DNA of 64,000 nt from Vibrio splendidus (GTDB taxonomy: Bacteria > Pseudomonadota > Gammaproteobacteria > Enterobacterales > Vibrionaceae). Location: the NCBI RefSeq assembly GCF_001557875.1, contig NZ_LNRF01000005.1:186001-250000 (forward strand), read 5' to 3'. Both the position numbers and the translations under genes were made by a program. The notes under the pieces were generated by a model. That model had not been told where the DNA came from, made no database searches, and saw only the letters and a list, made by a program, of their open reading frames with translations. Position 1 is the first letter of the stretch; every line of letters begins with the position of its first letter. Positions 30,864-40,635 of the stretch are shown one piece after another.

Positions 30864-32482
30864 TGCACCTCTCTTCTGACTTGATCAAAAGGTTGAGCAT
30901 TGAAAGGGCTCTGCTTAAAACCGGTTAGCGAACGATCGTGCACGCGGAATTGCACGCCATGAGCCAGAGGGATCACAGGAACTTCTTCATTGAGAATATT
31001 TTGGGCTTGTCGATACAAGTTCACACGGTGCCTTTGTTGATTGATCTCTAATGCTAAGTCGAGGAGGAAATCAAAGTCTGAATTACACCACATCGAGACA
31101 TTTAACCCTGCACGCTCCGAGCTGCATGAGAGAAGCGGACGTAAGAAGTTATCAGGATCACCTGTATTGCCTATCCAGCCTGTAAGCAACAAATCTGTTG
31201 AGGAAATCGAAGACAACTGTGTGCGGTCAAATCGGTCGTCGGTATAGAGTTTCAATTCAATACCTATATCGGCCAAGTTTGCTTGGATTAGCTCTGCCGT
31301 TTTTCTTGGGCTTGGATTGTATGCGCGTGGCTCTAGTGGTACCCACATCGAAAGCTCTAATCCGGGCTCGACACCGGCTTCTTTAAGAAGCGCAATCGCA
31401 TAGTTTCGGTCGTAGCGAACTTGAACACTGTCTTTTTGGTGAGCCCAAGAAGTAGGAGGAAGCAATGTGTAGGCCTTAGTACCGGTACCGTAATATACAG
31501 AGTCAAGAATGTTCTGACGGTTGATGGCTAAATTCAATGCTTTACGTACTCGAGAGTCACGCAGGGCTGGGTGCTCAGTATTCAGCGCGATGAAAGAGAC
31601 ATTAACCGCAGGCGTGGCGGAAATTTTCAACTCTTCATGAGCTTGAATAATAGGAATCTGACTAGAAATAGGTGAGTTCAACACGTCACATTCACTGCGG
31701 AGAAGCTTGGCAAGTGTGCCTGTCCCACGTTGTGAAGTATCAAACACAACTTGGTCCATTTGTACTTCACCTCTCCAGTAATGCTTGTTCTTTTTCAAGC
31801 GAACTAGGTCATTGATCTGGTATTCGTCTAAGTAAAAAGGACCAGTACCGACTGGATTGGAATCGATTTGATTTTTCTCATCCGCAGCAATGAGCTTATT
31901 GGCATATTCTTTAGAATGAATGACCGCATAGCTGGTGGCGATATTATTGAGAAATGAATTGTCTGGGCGACTTAATTGGAATTTCACCGTTAAGTCATCA
32001 ACTGCAGTGATATCGACAATCAGGTTTTTGAAGTCGATTCCGGCAAACCATGGATATAGGCCGCCGCCCACATAATGAAATGGGTTTGAACTATCAATGA
32101 CACGTTCAAAGCTAAACACCACATCTTGTGCATTCATGCTACGAGTTGGGGTAAACCATTCTGTAGTTTGGAACGCAACATTTGGGCGCAGTTTAAAAGT
32201 GTACTCTGTACCTGATTTATCAACAGACCAACTTGTCGCCAAGTTCTGTCTTGGTCGGTAAGTCATTGGATCAAGAGTGAGCAGTGTATCGAAGATTTGA
32301 GGGCTCAGCGATTCTGCGGTAATACCACTATCAACCAGTTGTGGGTTGAAGGTACTAGGATTACCTTGGCCGCAATAAATGAAGCCTTTTTCACGGATTT
32401 GCTCGTGATTTACACTCTCACCACATCCAGCTAGAAAGCTCAGCGTACAGATGCTCAGTGATAGTCTTATTAGTGCTTTCAT
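30860..32482 (-). CDS. sapA: SapA, substrate-binding protein of the Sap transporter
   Basis: Solute-binding protein of the peptide/nickel (SBP_bac_5) family, 540 residues. The signal sequence ends in a lipobox (SFLAGCGES, Cys20), so it is probably a membrane-anchored lipoprotein. Family signature NPFHYVGGGLYPWFAGIDF and the ligand-cleft region VRKALNLAINRQNILDSVYY are visible. First gene of sapABCDF; about 100 bp separates it from pspF on the same strand, which must contain its promoter or allow read-through. Confidence 0.94.
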   Translation of the reverse strand: MKALIRLSLSICTLSFLAGCGESVNHEQIREKGFIYCGQGNPSTFNPQLVDSGITAESLSPQIFDTLLTLDPMTYRPRQNLATSWSVDKSGTEYTFKLRPNVAFQTTEWFTPTRSMNAQDVVFSFERVIDSSNPFHYVGGGLYPWFAGIDFKNLIVDITAVDDLTVKFQLSRPDNSFLNNIATSYAVIHSKEYANKLIAADEKNQIDSNPVGTGPFYLDEYQINDLVRLKKNKHYWRGEVQMDQVVFDTSQRGTGTLAKLLRSECDVLNSPISSQIPIIQAHEELKISATPAVNVSFIALNTEHPALRDSRVRKALNLAINRQNILDSVYYGTGTKAYTLLPPTSWAHQKDSVQVRYDRNYAIALLKEAGVEPGLELSMWVPLEPRAYNPSPRKTAELIQANLADIGIELKLYTDDRFDRTQLSSISSTDLLLTGWIGNTGDPDNFLRPLLSCSSERAGLNVSMWCNSDFDFLLDLALEINQQRHRVNLYRQAQNILNEEVPVIPLAHGVQFRVHDRSLTGFKQSPFNAQPFDQVRREVQ

Positions 32483-32584
32483 AAAAAGAAATACTTTTCG
32501 AAACGAGGCGTTAGAGGAGCCTCAAGATCCGGACAATTTAACATTTTATTTATTCGGCTCCAAATAATAATCAAGTGTGGACAG

Positions 32585-33607
32585 CTATTTATCGTTAGCT
32601 TGTCCGACAATCGCATACTTCCTCACCATTCCACGTAATTGGTTGTAGGTTAACCCAAGTAATTCTGCGGCTTGTTTCTGGTTATACTTGCTCTGTTTTA
32701 GGGCTTGATTGAGTAGCTTGATGTCTTGTTGTTCTTGCCATGCTTTATAATCAAGCGGCAAAGAAAACGAACTCTCTGATGAAGTATGGCTGTTAGACGG
32801 CTCATTGCCAGTTTCCTGCGTGGAATATTGCTCTGTTTCCCATGCGGGCTTAAATGGGTTAAACACCAAAGATTCAATAGGATATGGATCTTTACCGTGC
32901 TGGTAGATAGCACGCTCAATGACGTTTTTGAGTTCTCGAACATTCCCCGGCCAAGAATAATCCAGCAGCGCCTCAACAGCAGACGGAGCAAAGCCGACAA
33001 ACAGCTCTAACTCTAATTCACGACACATCTTAATAGCGTAGTATTCTGCTAGTAGCGTGATGTCTTCTTTTCGCTCACGAAGAGGAGGGATAGTAATCAC
33101 GTCAAACGCCAGTCGATCTAATAAATCGGCCCTGAATTCGCCCTTTAATGCCATGTCTGGCAAGTCGGCATTGGTCGCACACACCAACCTTACATTGGCA
33201 CTTAAAGCTTTTTGTCCACCGACACGCTCATACTGTCCGTATTCAATAACACGCAACAATTTCTCTTGAACGGCAAGGGGAGTAGTCGCGAGTTCATCCA
33301 GAAACAGTGTCCCACCTTCGGCCCTCTCAAAACGACCTTGATGACGACCTTTTGAGCCCGTGAAAGAACCGGATTCATGACCAAACAGTTCTGAATCAAT
33401 CAAACCTTCACTGAGGGTTGAGCAGTTCAATGAGATCAACGGTTGATCCCAGCGTCTTGAAAGGTAATGCAGCCTTTGTGCGATCAGCTCTTTACCCGTA
33501 CCACGCTCGCCAATGATCAGAATAGGTCTTTCGATTGGAGCCAGCTGAGAAACTTTATCTAAAACAGAGAGAAAGCTAGGTGACTCACCAATGAGGTTCT
33601 GCTGCAT
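32585..33607 (-). CDS. pspF: PspF, sigma-54 activator of the phage-shock operon
   Basis: Bacterial enhancer-binding protein without a receiver domain. AAA+ domain: Walker A GERGTGKE at residues 33-40, the sigma-54 contact loop at 80-85 reading GSFTGS instead of GAFTGA, Walker B TLFLDELA at about 100-107, and sensor II region YSWPGNVRELKNVIERA. A C-terminal Fis-type HTH (NQKQAAELLGLTYNQLRGMV) binds upstream activator sites. 340 residues; regulated by PspA binding in the known system. Divergent from pspABC, the standard arrangement. Confidence 0.96.
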   Translation of the reverse strand: MQQNLIGESPSFLSVLDKVSQLAPIERPILIIGERGTGKELIAQRLHYLSRRWDQPLISLNCSTLSEGLIDSELFGHESGSFTGSKGRHQGRFERAEGGTLFLDELATTPLAVQEKLLRVIEYGQYERVGGQKALSANVRLVCATNADLPDMALKGEFRADLLDRLAFDVITIPPLRERKEDITLLAEYYAIKMCRELELELFVGFAPSAVEALLDYSWPGNVRELKNVIERAIYQHGKDPYPIESLVFNPFKPAWETEQYSTQETGNEPSNSHTSSESSFSLPLDYKAWQEQQDIKLLNQALKQSKYNQKQAAELLGLTYNQLRGMVRKYAIVGQANDK

Positions 33608-33755
33608 AGCGGTTCCTTATGCAATTTAAGTACTGAAGAAGGTCATCTTAAGGCTGTAGTGGTGAAAAATACCAATACTTGGTTAAATTCATCATAGCAT
33701 GATTCGGGTTAATCACCATTTTATCGTAAGTGATTGATAAACAATGCCTTAAAAG

Positions 33756-33771
33756 TTGGCACGCAACTTGG
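33756..33771 (+). promoter_or_regulatory. Sigma-54 promoter of pspABC
   Basis: TTGGCACGCAACTTGG carries the -24 GG and -12 TTG elements with correct spacing (TGGCACG-N4-TTGC consensus, last C replaced by G). It lies about 110 bp before pspA and faces it, beside the PspF gene. Confidence 0.85.
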
Positions 33772-33879
33772 ATTATGTATGGTAGGTTTAACAACTAACG
33801 TAAATTTTTGAGCAAGTGGATTGAGAGTCGAATAACGACTTAAAACACATTTGCCATCATTGTAATTAAGGAGTTCCTC

Positions 33880-34551
33880 ATGGGCATTTTTTCTCGCTTT
33901 GCAGACATTGTAAATTCAAACATCAGTGCACTATTAGATAAGGCTGAAGATCCTGAAAAGATGATTCGCCTAATTATTCAAGAAATGGAAGATACGCTGG
34001 TTGAGGTTCGTACTAACTCAGCAAAAGCAATCGCAGATAAAAAAGAACTAGCGCGTAAAGTTGAAGCCATCGAAACTCAGATTCTAGATTGGCAAAACAA
34101 AGCGACACTCGCACTAACTAAGCAACGTGAAGATTTAGCTAGAGCAGCTCTAATCGAAAAGCAAAAACTGGAAGACATCATCAAGAGCCTGCACACCGAG
34201 CAAACTTTGGTTCATGAAACCATCGAAAAGCTAACCAGTGAGATTGGCAAGCTTGAAACTAAAATTGCAGAAACTCGCGCAAAGCAACAAGCATTAATGA
34301 TTCGTAATAATGCGGCGAGCAATCGTCGTGATGTTCAAAAACATCTGCATTCAAGCAAAACCAACGAAGCAATGGCGAAGTTTGAGCAATTCTCGCGTAA
34401 AGTGGATGAATTAGAAGCTGAAGCGGACGTTTACGCTAAAACGGGTAACGCAAAATCTTTAGACCAAGAGTTTGCCGAACTACAAGCTCAAGATGAAATC
34501 GAAAAAGAGCTGGCGAAACTAAAGCAACAAGTTGAAAACCGCGATAAATAA
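33880..34551 (+). CDS. pspA: Phage shock protein A
   Basis: Peripheral inner-membrane protein of the ESCRT-III/Vipp1 superfamily that protects membranes and inhibits PspF. 223 residues, almost entirely coiled coil. Helix 1 begins [20 protein letters not shown], the amphipathic membrane sensor, followed by [25 protein letters not shown] precedes the ATG. First gene behind a sigma-54 promoter. Confidence 0.97.
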   Translation: MGIFSRFADIVNSNISALLDKAEDPEKMIRLIIQEMEDTLVEVRTNSAKAIADKKELARKVEAIETQILDWQNKATLALTKQREDLARAALIEKQKLEDIIKSLHTEQTLVHETIEKLTSEIGKLETKIAETRAKQQALMIRNNAASNRRDVQKHLHSSKTNEAMAKFEQFSRKVDELEAEADVYAKTGNAKSLDQEFAELQAQDEIEKELAKLKQQVENRDK

Positions 34552-34565
34552 TTTAGGAGTTGTCT

Positions 34566-34799
34566 ATGTCAACATTTCTAATTGCAGGTCCACTGATTGT
34601 CTTTTTAATCTTCGTGGCACCGCTATGGTTATTCTTACATTACCGCAGCAAGAAGAAATCCAGCAATGGTCTTTCAGAAACCGATCTTCAACGTCTGCAT
34701 AAGCTTTCTGCGCAAGCCGAATCCATGCAAGACCGAGTGAAAACGCTAGAGAAAATATTGGATGCGGAGTCGCCTAACTGGAGACGAAACTATGAGTAG
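34566..34799 (+). CDS. pspB: Phage shock protein B
   Basis: Small inner-membrane partner of PspC, 77 residues. One N-terminal membrane helix (FLIAGPLIVFLIFVAPLWLF) and a cytoplasmic coiled coil (LSAQAESMQDRVKTLEKIL). I chose ATG at 34566 behind TTTAGGAGT rather than the in-frame TTG two codons earlier. The end overlaps the pspC start by 8 bp. Confidence 0.94.
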   Translation: MSTFLIAGPLIVFLIFVAPLWLFLHYRSKKKSSNGLSETDLQRLHKLSAQAESMQDRVKTLEKILDAESPNWRRNYE

Positions 34800-35178
34800 A
34801 GAACTGTATCGCGACACGATTAACGGCAAATTGTCTGGTGTGTGTGCAGGGTTAGCGAACTACTTTGGCCTTGAAGTGTGGTTGGTTCGCATCTTAGTTA
34901 TCTCTGCGGCACTGCTTGGTGGTAGCTTTCTGGTGTTATTAGCGTATTTAGCTTTGACATTTATGCTTGAAAAACAACCACCTCACTATGTTGATGAGAT
35001 GAAAGCCAAGCAAGAGCATACACTCAAGCAAAAACCTTGGGAAAAAGGGCAAACGGCAGAGTCGTTACTGGGCACTTTAGAGGGTGATTTCCAGAAGTTA
35101 GAGACCAGTGTTCGCAACATGGAAGCTTATGTGACCTCCGACACTTTTAAAGTCGACCGTGCTTTTAAGAACATGTAA
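34792..35178 (+). CDS. pspC: Phage shock protein C
   Basis: Inner-membrane sensor-type protein with a PspC domain: KLSGVCAGLANYFGLEVWLVR followed by two close membrane helices (ILVISAALLGGSFLVLLAYL). 128 residues from ATG 34792 (MSRELYRD), which matches the family start better than an ATG ten codons upstream inside pspB. The C-terminal part is hydrophilic (LEGDFQKLETSVRNME). In the known system PspB/PspC relieve PspA inhibition of PspF. Confidence 0.94.
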   Translation: MSRELYRDTINGKLSGVCAGLANYFGLEVWLVRILVISAALLGGSFLVLLAYLALTFMLEKQPPHYVDEMKAKQEHTLKQKPWEKGQTAESLLGTLEGDFQKLETSVRNMEAYVTSDTFKVDRAFKNM

Positions 35179-35199
35179 CGATAAGTCTAAAAAGATTAG

Positions 35200-35240
35200 A
35201 TAACGGTTTAGGAAAATTTATCCCAAGCCGTTATTTTTTT
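35200..35240 (+). terminator. Terminator of pspABC
   Basis: ATAACGG / CCGTTAT outer arms with a less perfect inner stem, followed by seven or more T, about 22 bp after pspC. Confidence 0.8.
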
Positions 35241-35334
35241 TAATAATTTTGTCTAAATAAATCTTACGATGACTGGTAAGTTACATGTGATTAATCTATG
35301 TTATAAAAATATTTATAGATATGGATGATCACCA

Positions 35335-36369
35335 ATGTATCGAGCCTCCGTTGTCCTTTTGACAGCCTTAGCTGGGTTGTCTGGGTGTGGTAAGGAGCTT
35401 CCTCCCGTACCTGAACCTGATTCTAGACCCGCCAAACTCTTCACTGTCTCCGTCGGTAGTAATGCCTTTGAACGTAGCTTTCCAGCCACCACTGAAGCCG
35501 GTGACAAAGCAGTACTGGCATTCCGTGTTCCTGGATTGCTTCAGACTATCGATGTTACATCTGGCCAGAAGGTCAGCAAAGGTGAAGGGCTTGCAACGCT
35601 CAACCCTGATGAATATCAGCTGTTAGAGAAGCAAGCAAGAGCCAATTTTAAGCTTGCTGATGTTCAATACCAACGTTCGATTAAGCTACGTAAAGACCGA
35701 GTGGTATCAGAGCAAGATTTCGACCAAGCGAAAGCCAATCATAATTCTGCTAAAGCGATGCTTAATCAAGCCAAAGCAAACCTTCGCTATACCACTCTAG
35801 TTGCACCTTACGATGGAACAATTTCCATTATTCCGGCTGAAAACCATGAATACATCGCTGCTAAACAAGGCGTGATGAATATTCAAACCAATCAAATTCT
35901 TAAAGTCGTCTTCTTATTACCCGACCAACTTATTACACGCTTTTCTTCAGGGTTCGAGACGGATGCAACCATGGTTTTTGATGCATTTCCTGAAAACTCT
36001 TATGCTTTAACCTTCCAAGAAGTGGATACCGAAGCAGACCCGAAAACAGGTTCGTACAAAGTTACTATGGTAATGGAAAGGCCAACCGATGTGGGTATTT
36101 TGCCGGGCATGTCTGGCACAGTAAATTTGGTTTCAGCGTTAGCAGCCGCCACCAAAATTCCAACGTCAGCAATGGTAGTCGATGGGGATGATGTATCTGT
36201 GTGGCGTGTTAACAGCGATGGCATTGTTGAGAGTGTCTCAATCGTCATCGATGAAAAACGCCATATCGTCTCTGGACTGAACGATGGCGATCGCATAGTG
36301 ACTTCTGGCGTCAATGGTCTTGAATCGGGCATTAAAGTTCGAGAGTGGATAAAGGAAAGGGGGCTATAA
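35335..36369 (+). CDS. RND efflux periplasmic adaptor lipoprotein (first of two)
   Basis: Membrane fusion protein, 344 residues. Signal with lipobox LAGLSGCG (Cys18). Adaptor domains in order: lipoyl half (VLAFRVPGLLQTIDVTSGQKV), helical hairpin (about residues 95-150), second lipoyl half (TLVAPYDGTISIIPAENHEY), beta-barrel (EVDTEADPKTGSYKVTMVM) and membrane-proximal C terminus. It lies 1 bp ahead of a second, different adaptor and shares their operon with an RND pump. Two-adaptor RND operons occur in vibrios (VexIJK/VmeGHI type); which one this equals is not decided. Confidence 0.88.
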   Translation: MYRASVVLLTALAGLSGCGKELPPVPEPDSRPAKLFTVSVGSNAFERSFPATTEAGDKAVLAFRVPGLLQTIDVTSGQKVSKGEGLATLNPDEYQLLEKQARANFKLADVQYQRSIKLRKDRVVSEQDFDQAKANHNSAKAMLNQAKANLRYTTLVAPYDGTISIIPAENHEYIAAKQGVMNIQTNQILKVVFLLPDQLITRFSSGFETDATMVFDAFPENSYALTFQEVDTEADPKTGSYKVTMVMERPTDVGILPGMSGTVNLVSALAAATKIPTSAMVVDGDDVSVWRVNSDGIVESVSIVIDEKRHIVSGLNDGDRIVTSGVNGLESGIKVREWIKERGL

Positions 36370-36370
36370 C

Positions 36371-37456
36371 ATGAAAATACTTCAAGTGGCCGCTGGCCTG
36401 TCGTGTTTGCTCTTACTTACGGCTTGTGAAGATAAGCAATCTGCAGAGGTGAGTAATTCGCCCTTGGTTAAAGCTATCGAGATTTCAGTCATCGATTTTA
36501 GTGACAAACTCTATTTCCCTGCAGTAGCAAACGCTGCTGAGAAAGCTCACCTCAGTTTTCGTGTGGCTGGTGAAATTAATAAGCTTGATGTCAAAGAGGG
36601 TGAACGTGTTTCTAAAGGGGACATCATTGCTGAGCTTGACCCAACCGATTATCAATTGGATGTCGACAACGCTCAGGCGCGTTACACGGTAATCAACAGT
36701 CAATACAGACGTTCAAGCCCACTAGTGAAGAAAGGCTTGTTGGCTAAGTCGCAGTTTGATGAAATTGCCGCTCAACGTCAGATTGCTTATGCCGAATTAG
36801 AGTTAGCAAAACTTCGCTTGTCGTTCACTAAGCTTCGTGCCCCTGTTGATGGGATTATTTCACGTGTCAGTGTCGACCAATATGAAAATATTCAGGTAGG
36901 TCAACAGGTCGTTAATATTCACAGTGTTGAAGATGTTGAGGTTGTGATTCAACTCCCTGATCAAATCTATGTGAATCAACCGAACGAACAATTGCTCGCG
37001 AACGTTGAAGCTGTGGTTAGAGTACCCAGTGGCAATGAATACACGGCAGGTATTAAGGAATTTACTACTGAACCGGATCCAAGTACGGGCACATTTACGG
37101 TGACGCTTGCTTTGCCTATGCCTGAAGATGACTTGATTCTGGATGGTATGGCGGTTGAAGTGACGTCAAACGGTAGAGATATCGGGTTGGACTTAAAAGC
37201 TGGTGTACTGATTCCGATTGAAGCGGTTTTTAACGCTGATGGGGATGATTTAACGCGTCAGAACTCTTATGTATGGGTGCTTAACGACGACAAGACAGTA
37301 TCGAAACAGCAAGTCGTGTTAGGAAAAGCAAATCAGAAAACATTGCAGATTACGAAAGGATTAGAAATGGGGCAGCATGTTGTTGTTGCAGGCGTATCGC
37401 GATTGCGAGATGGGATGACAGTGGAAGTACTATCTCAGGAGGCAAACAATGAGTGA
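36371..37456 (+). CDS. RND efflux periplasmic adaptor lipoprotein (second of two)
   Basis: Second membrane fusion protein, 361 residues, with lipobox LLLTACED (Cys19). Lipoyl halves HLSFRVAGEINKLDVKEGER and LRAPVDGIISRVSVDQYENI bracket a short hairpin; the barrel reads FTTEPDPSTGTFTVTLALP. Sequence is clearly different from its neighbour, so the two may form a mixed adaptor ring. The stop overlaps the pump gene by 8 bp. Confidence 0.88.
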   Translation: MKILQVAAGLSCLLLLTACEDKQSAEVSNSPLVKAIEISVIDFSDKLYFPAVANAAEKAHLSFRVAGEINKLDVKEGERVSKGDIIAELDPTDYQLDVDNAQARYTVINSQYRRSSPLVKKGLLAKSQFDEIAAQRQIAYAELELAKLRLSFTKLRAPVDGIISRVSVDQYENIQVGQQVVNIHSVEDVEVVIQLPDQIYVNQPNEQLLANVEAVVRVPSGNEYTAGIKEFTTEPDPSTGTFTVTLALPMPEDDLILDGMAVEVTSNGRDIGLDLKAGVLIPIEAVFNADGDDLTRQNSYVWVLNDDKTVSKQQVVLGKANQKTLQITKGLEMGQHVVVAGVSRLRDGMTVEVLSQEANNE

Positions 37457-40400
37457 AGTGAATAACAAGCCCCAAAATGATGAACAACAAGGTGATGAAC
37501 AGATCACTGGTGTAGCAGCGTACTTTATTCGCAACAAAGTAATCAGTTGGATGCTATCGCTGATCTTCTTAATTGGTGGTGTTTCTGCATTCTTCGGTTT
37601 GGGGCGTTTAGAAGATCCTGCCTTTACCATCAAAGATGCAATGGTTGTGACTTCATACCCGGGGGCAACGCCTCAACAGGTGGAAGAAGAAGTTACCTAT
37701 CCTTTAGAGAAAGCGATTCAACAGCTTACCTATGTCGACGAAGTGAACTCTATCTCTAGCCGTGGCCTGTCTCAGGTAACGGTAACGATGAAGAATAACT
37801 ATGGTCCAGATGATCTTCCGCAAATCTGGGATGAACTTCGTCGAAAAGTGAATGATCTGAAAGTCTCACTGCCACCCGGGGTCAATGATCCTCAAGTCAT
37901 CGATGACTTTGGTGATGTTTACGGTATTTTGCTCGCGGTAACAGGGGATGGTTACAGTTACAAAGAGCTGTTGGATTATATTGATTACTTAAGGCGTGAG
38001 CTGGAATTGGTTGATGGGGTCAGTAAAGTCTCTGTTTCTGGTCAGCAGCAAGAGCAAGTGTTCATTGAGATATCGATGAAACGGATAAGTTCTCTGGGCC
38101 TTTCTCCAAGCACGGTATTTAATCTTTTATCGACTCAAAACATTGTATCAAGTGCTGGTGCGGTCAGGATTGGCGACGAGTACATTCGAATCCATCCAAC
38201 GGGTGAGTTCCAGAATGTTGAACAGCTTGGTGACTTGATTCTGACAGAAGGTGGCGCTCAAGGTCTCATCTACCTAAAAGATGTGGCGAATGTAACTCGT
38301 GGTTATGTTGAAGTTCCAAGTAACATCATTGGCTATAACGGCAAGCTCGCGCTCAATCTTGGTGTCTCTTTTGCTCAGGGTGTCAACGTGGTCGCGGTTG
38401 GTGAAGCGTTTGATCGAAGATTGGCCGAGCTAAAGTATCAACAACCCGTTGGTATCGATATCTCCGAGGTTTATAACCAACCCAAAGAGGTAGACAAGTC
38501 GGTAAGTGGTTTTGTGGTGAGCTTAGGACAGGCGGTTGCGATCGTAATCGTGGTGTTACTGTTCTTTATGGGATTACGCTCAGGTCTGTTGATTGGCTTG
38601 ATATTGTTGTTGACCGTTTTCGGCACCTTCATTTTCATGCAGTACTTTAAGATCGACCTACAACGTATTTCACTGGGCGCGTTGGTTATCGCTTTGGGGA
38701 TGCTGGTGGATAATGCCATTGTGGTGGTGGAAGGGATATTGATCGGCACGCAGAAGGGACGAACCCGGATGCAGGCCGCCACAGATATCGTAACCCAAAC
38801 CAAATGGCCACTGCTTGGTGCGACGGTTATCGCGGTGACTGCGTTTGCTCCAATTGGTTTATCTGAAGACTCAACAGGCGAATACTGTGGCACCTTGTTC
38901 ACGGTGCTACTGATCTCCTTGATGCTGAGTTGGTTTACTGCCATCTCGCTCACGCCGTTCTTTGCCGACATGTTCTTTAAAGGTCAGAAGGTCGACCCAG
39001 ATAACGAAGGTAAGGACCCATACAACGGGATGGTTTTTGTTATCTACAAAAACTTCCTCGAGTTCTGTATGAAGCGTGCTTGGTTAACCATGTTTGTTCT
39101 TATTATTGGTTTAGGCGCGAGCGTTTATGGTTTTGGCTTTGTGAAACAAGCTTTCTTCCCGTCTTCGACAACACCGATGTTCCAAGTTGATGTGTGGATG
39201 CCGGAAGGGACGGATATAAGAGCGACGAACACCAAACTTAAAGTGTTGGAAAGCTGGTTATCAGAACAGGACGAAGTTGAGCATATCACTACGACCGCTG
39301 GTAAGGGGTTACAGCGTTTCATGCTGACTTATGCGCCAGAGAAGAGTTATAGCGCATATGGCGAGATAACGGTTCGTGTAAAGAGTTATGAAGTACTTGA
39401 AACACTGATGCTGCGTTTCCGAGAATACGTGAACGGTCAGTTCCCCGAGATAGATTACAAGCTCAAACAGATTGAATTAGGTCCTGGTGGTGGTGCAAAA
39501 ATTGAAGCGCGAATTGTTGGCTCAGATCCAACGGTTTTACGTTCAATCGCAGCTCAAGTTATGGATATCATGCGCGCCGATGACGGATCGTTTAACGTTC
39601 GTCACGATTGGCGTGAAAGAACTAAGGTATTAACGCCTCAGTTCAATGAAAGCCAAGCTCGTCGTTATGGTATTACTAAGTCAGACGTGGATGATTTCCT
39701 TGCGATGTCTTTCTCTGGTATGTCGATTGGTGTTTACCGTGACGGTACTACGCTAATGCCGATCGTGGCTCGTTTACCCGAAGATGAGCGTGTCGACATT
39801 CGTAATATCGAAGGCATGAAGATCTGGAGTCCTGCATTAAGTGAATACATCCCACTGCAACAAGTGACCTTGGGTTATGAGATGGAATGGGAAGATCCAC
39901 TGATCATCCGTAAGAACCGTAAGCGTATGCTGACAGTAATGGCCGATCCTGATCTACTAGGTGAAGAAACCGCTTCAACCCTGCAGAAACGCTTGCAACC
40001 ACAAATAGAAGCTATTGAGATGCCACCTGGTTACTATCTTGAATGGGGCGGTGAATATGAGTCATCAGCAGATGCACAGGCGTCACTGTTTACCACTATG
40101 CCTATGGGTTACTTGTTTATGTTCTTGATTACCGTGTTCCTGTTTAACTCGGTAAAAGAGCCTCTGATTGTTTGGTTAACGGTTCCATTGGCTTTGATTG
40201 GGGTTACGACGGGCTTGTTGGCCTTGAATACGCCGTTTGGTTTCATGGCATTGTTGGGCTTTTTGAGCTTATCAGGAATGCTACTCAAAAATGGTATCGT
40301 ACTGCTCGACCAGATTGAGATTGAAATGAAATCAGGTAAAGACCCGTATGTCGCGGTTGTTGATGCGGCACTGAGTCGTGTTCGCCCAGTATGTATGGCG

Positions 40401-40559
40401 GCGATCACCACTATTTTAGGTATGATCCCTCTGCTGCCCGATATCTTCTTCAAACCAATGGCAGTAACCATCATGTTTGGTTTGGGCTTTGCGACTGTAC
40501 TGACGCTAATCGTGGTACCTGTGCTGTATCGTCTATTCCATAAAATTGAAGTGGCTTAA
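37449..40559 (+). CDS. RND efflux pump inner-membrane transporter
   Basis: AcrB-superfamily proton-driven exporter of 1036 residues with twelve predicted helices and two large periplasmic loops. TM1 is around residues 30-50 (ISWMLSLIFLIGGVSAFFGL). The proton-relay region in TM4 reads ALGMLVDNAIVVVEG; TM10-12 are seen around GFLSLSGMLLKNGIVLLDQI and ILGMIPLLPDIFFKPMAVTI. The usual second TM4 Asp is replaced by the single VDN pattern seen in divergent RND pumps. No outer-membrane TolC partner is encoded here. Substrates unknown. Confidence 0.9.
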   Translation: MSEVNNKPQNDEQQGDEQITGVAAYFIRNKVISWMLSLIFLIGGVSAFFGLGRLEDPAFTIKDAMVVTSYPGATPQQVEEEVTYPLEKAIQQLTYVDEVNSISSRGLSQVTVTMKNNYGPDDLPQIWDELRRKVNDLKVSLPPGVNDPQVIDDFGDVYGILLAVTGDGYSYKELLDYIDYLRRELELVDGVSKVSVSGQQQEQVFIEISMKRISSLGLSPSTVFNLLSTQNIVSSAGAVRIGDEYIRIHPTGEFQNVEQLGDLILTEGGAQGLIYLKDVANVTRGYVEVPSNIIGYNGKLALNLGVSFAQGVNVVAVGEAFDRRLAELKYQQPVGIDISEVYNQPKEVDKSVSGFVVSLGQAVAIVIVVLLFFMGLRSGLLIGLILLLTVFGTFIFMQYFKIDLQRISLGALVIALGMLVDNAIVVVEGILIGTQKGRTRMQAATDIVTQTKWPLLGATVIAVTAFAPIGLSEDSTGEYCGTLFTVLLISLMLSWFTAISLTPFFADMFFKGQKVDPDNEGKDPYNGMVFVIYKNFLEFCMKRAWLTMFVLIIGLGASVYGFGFVKQAFFPSSTTPMFQVDVWMPEGTDIRATNTKLKVLESWLSEQDEVEHITTTAGKGLQRFMLTYAPEKSYSAYGEITVRVKSYEVLETLMLRFREYVNGQFPEIDYKLKQIELGPGGGAKIEARIVGSDPTVLRSIAAQVMDIMRADDGSFNVRHDWRERTKVLTPQFNESQARRYGITKSDVDDFLAMSFSGMSIGVYRDGTTLMPIVARLPEDERVDIRNIEGMKIWSPALSEYIPLQQVTLGYEMEWEDPLIIRKNRKRMLTVMADPDLLGEETASTLQKRLQPQIEAIEMPPGYYLEWGGEYESSADAQASLFTTMPMGYLFMFLITVFLFNSVKEPLIVWLTVPLALIGVTTGLLALNTPFGFMALLGFLSLSGMLLKNGIVLLDQIEIEMKSGKDPYVAVVDAALSRVRPVCMAAITTILGMIPLLPDIFFKPMAVTIMFGLGFATVLTLIVVPVLYRLFHKIEVA

Positions 40560-40576
40560 CGCTAATTAACCTTTGA

Positions 40577-40606
40577 AATAATGCCCCTGAATGGGGCATT
40601 ATTTTT
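40577..40606 (+). terminator. Terminator of the RND operon
   Basis: AATAATGCCCC / GGGGCATTATT arms with TGAAT loop and a T tail, 17 bp after the pump stop. An in-frame ATG for the next gene at 40591 falls within this hairpin and is not the real start. Confidence 0.9.
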
Positions 40607-40635
40607 ATGTACGATTACTAAAAGAGACTATCGGA

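Noticed and set aside
40591..40635. Upstream ATG as start of the host tag
   Set aside because: It lies inside the terminator hairpin of the RND operon and adds residues not found in Tag proteins.
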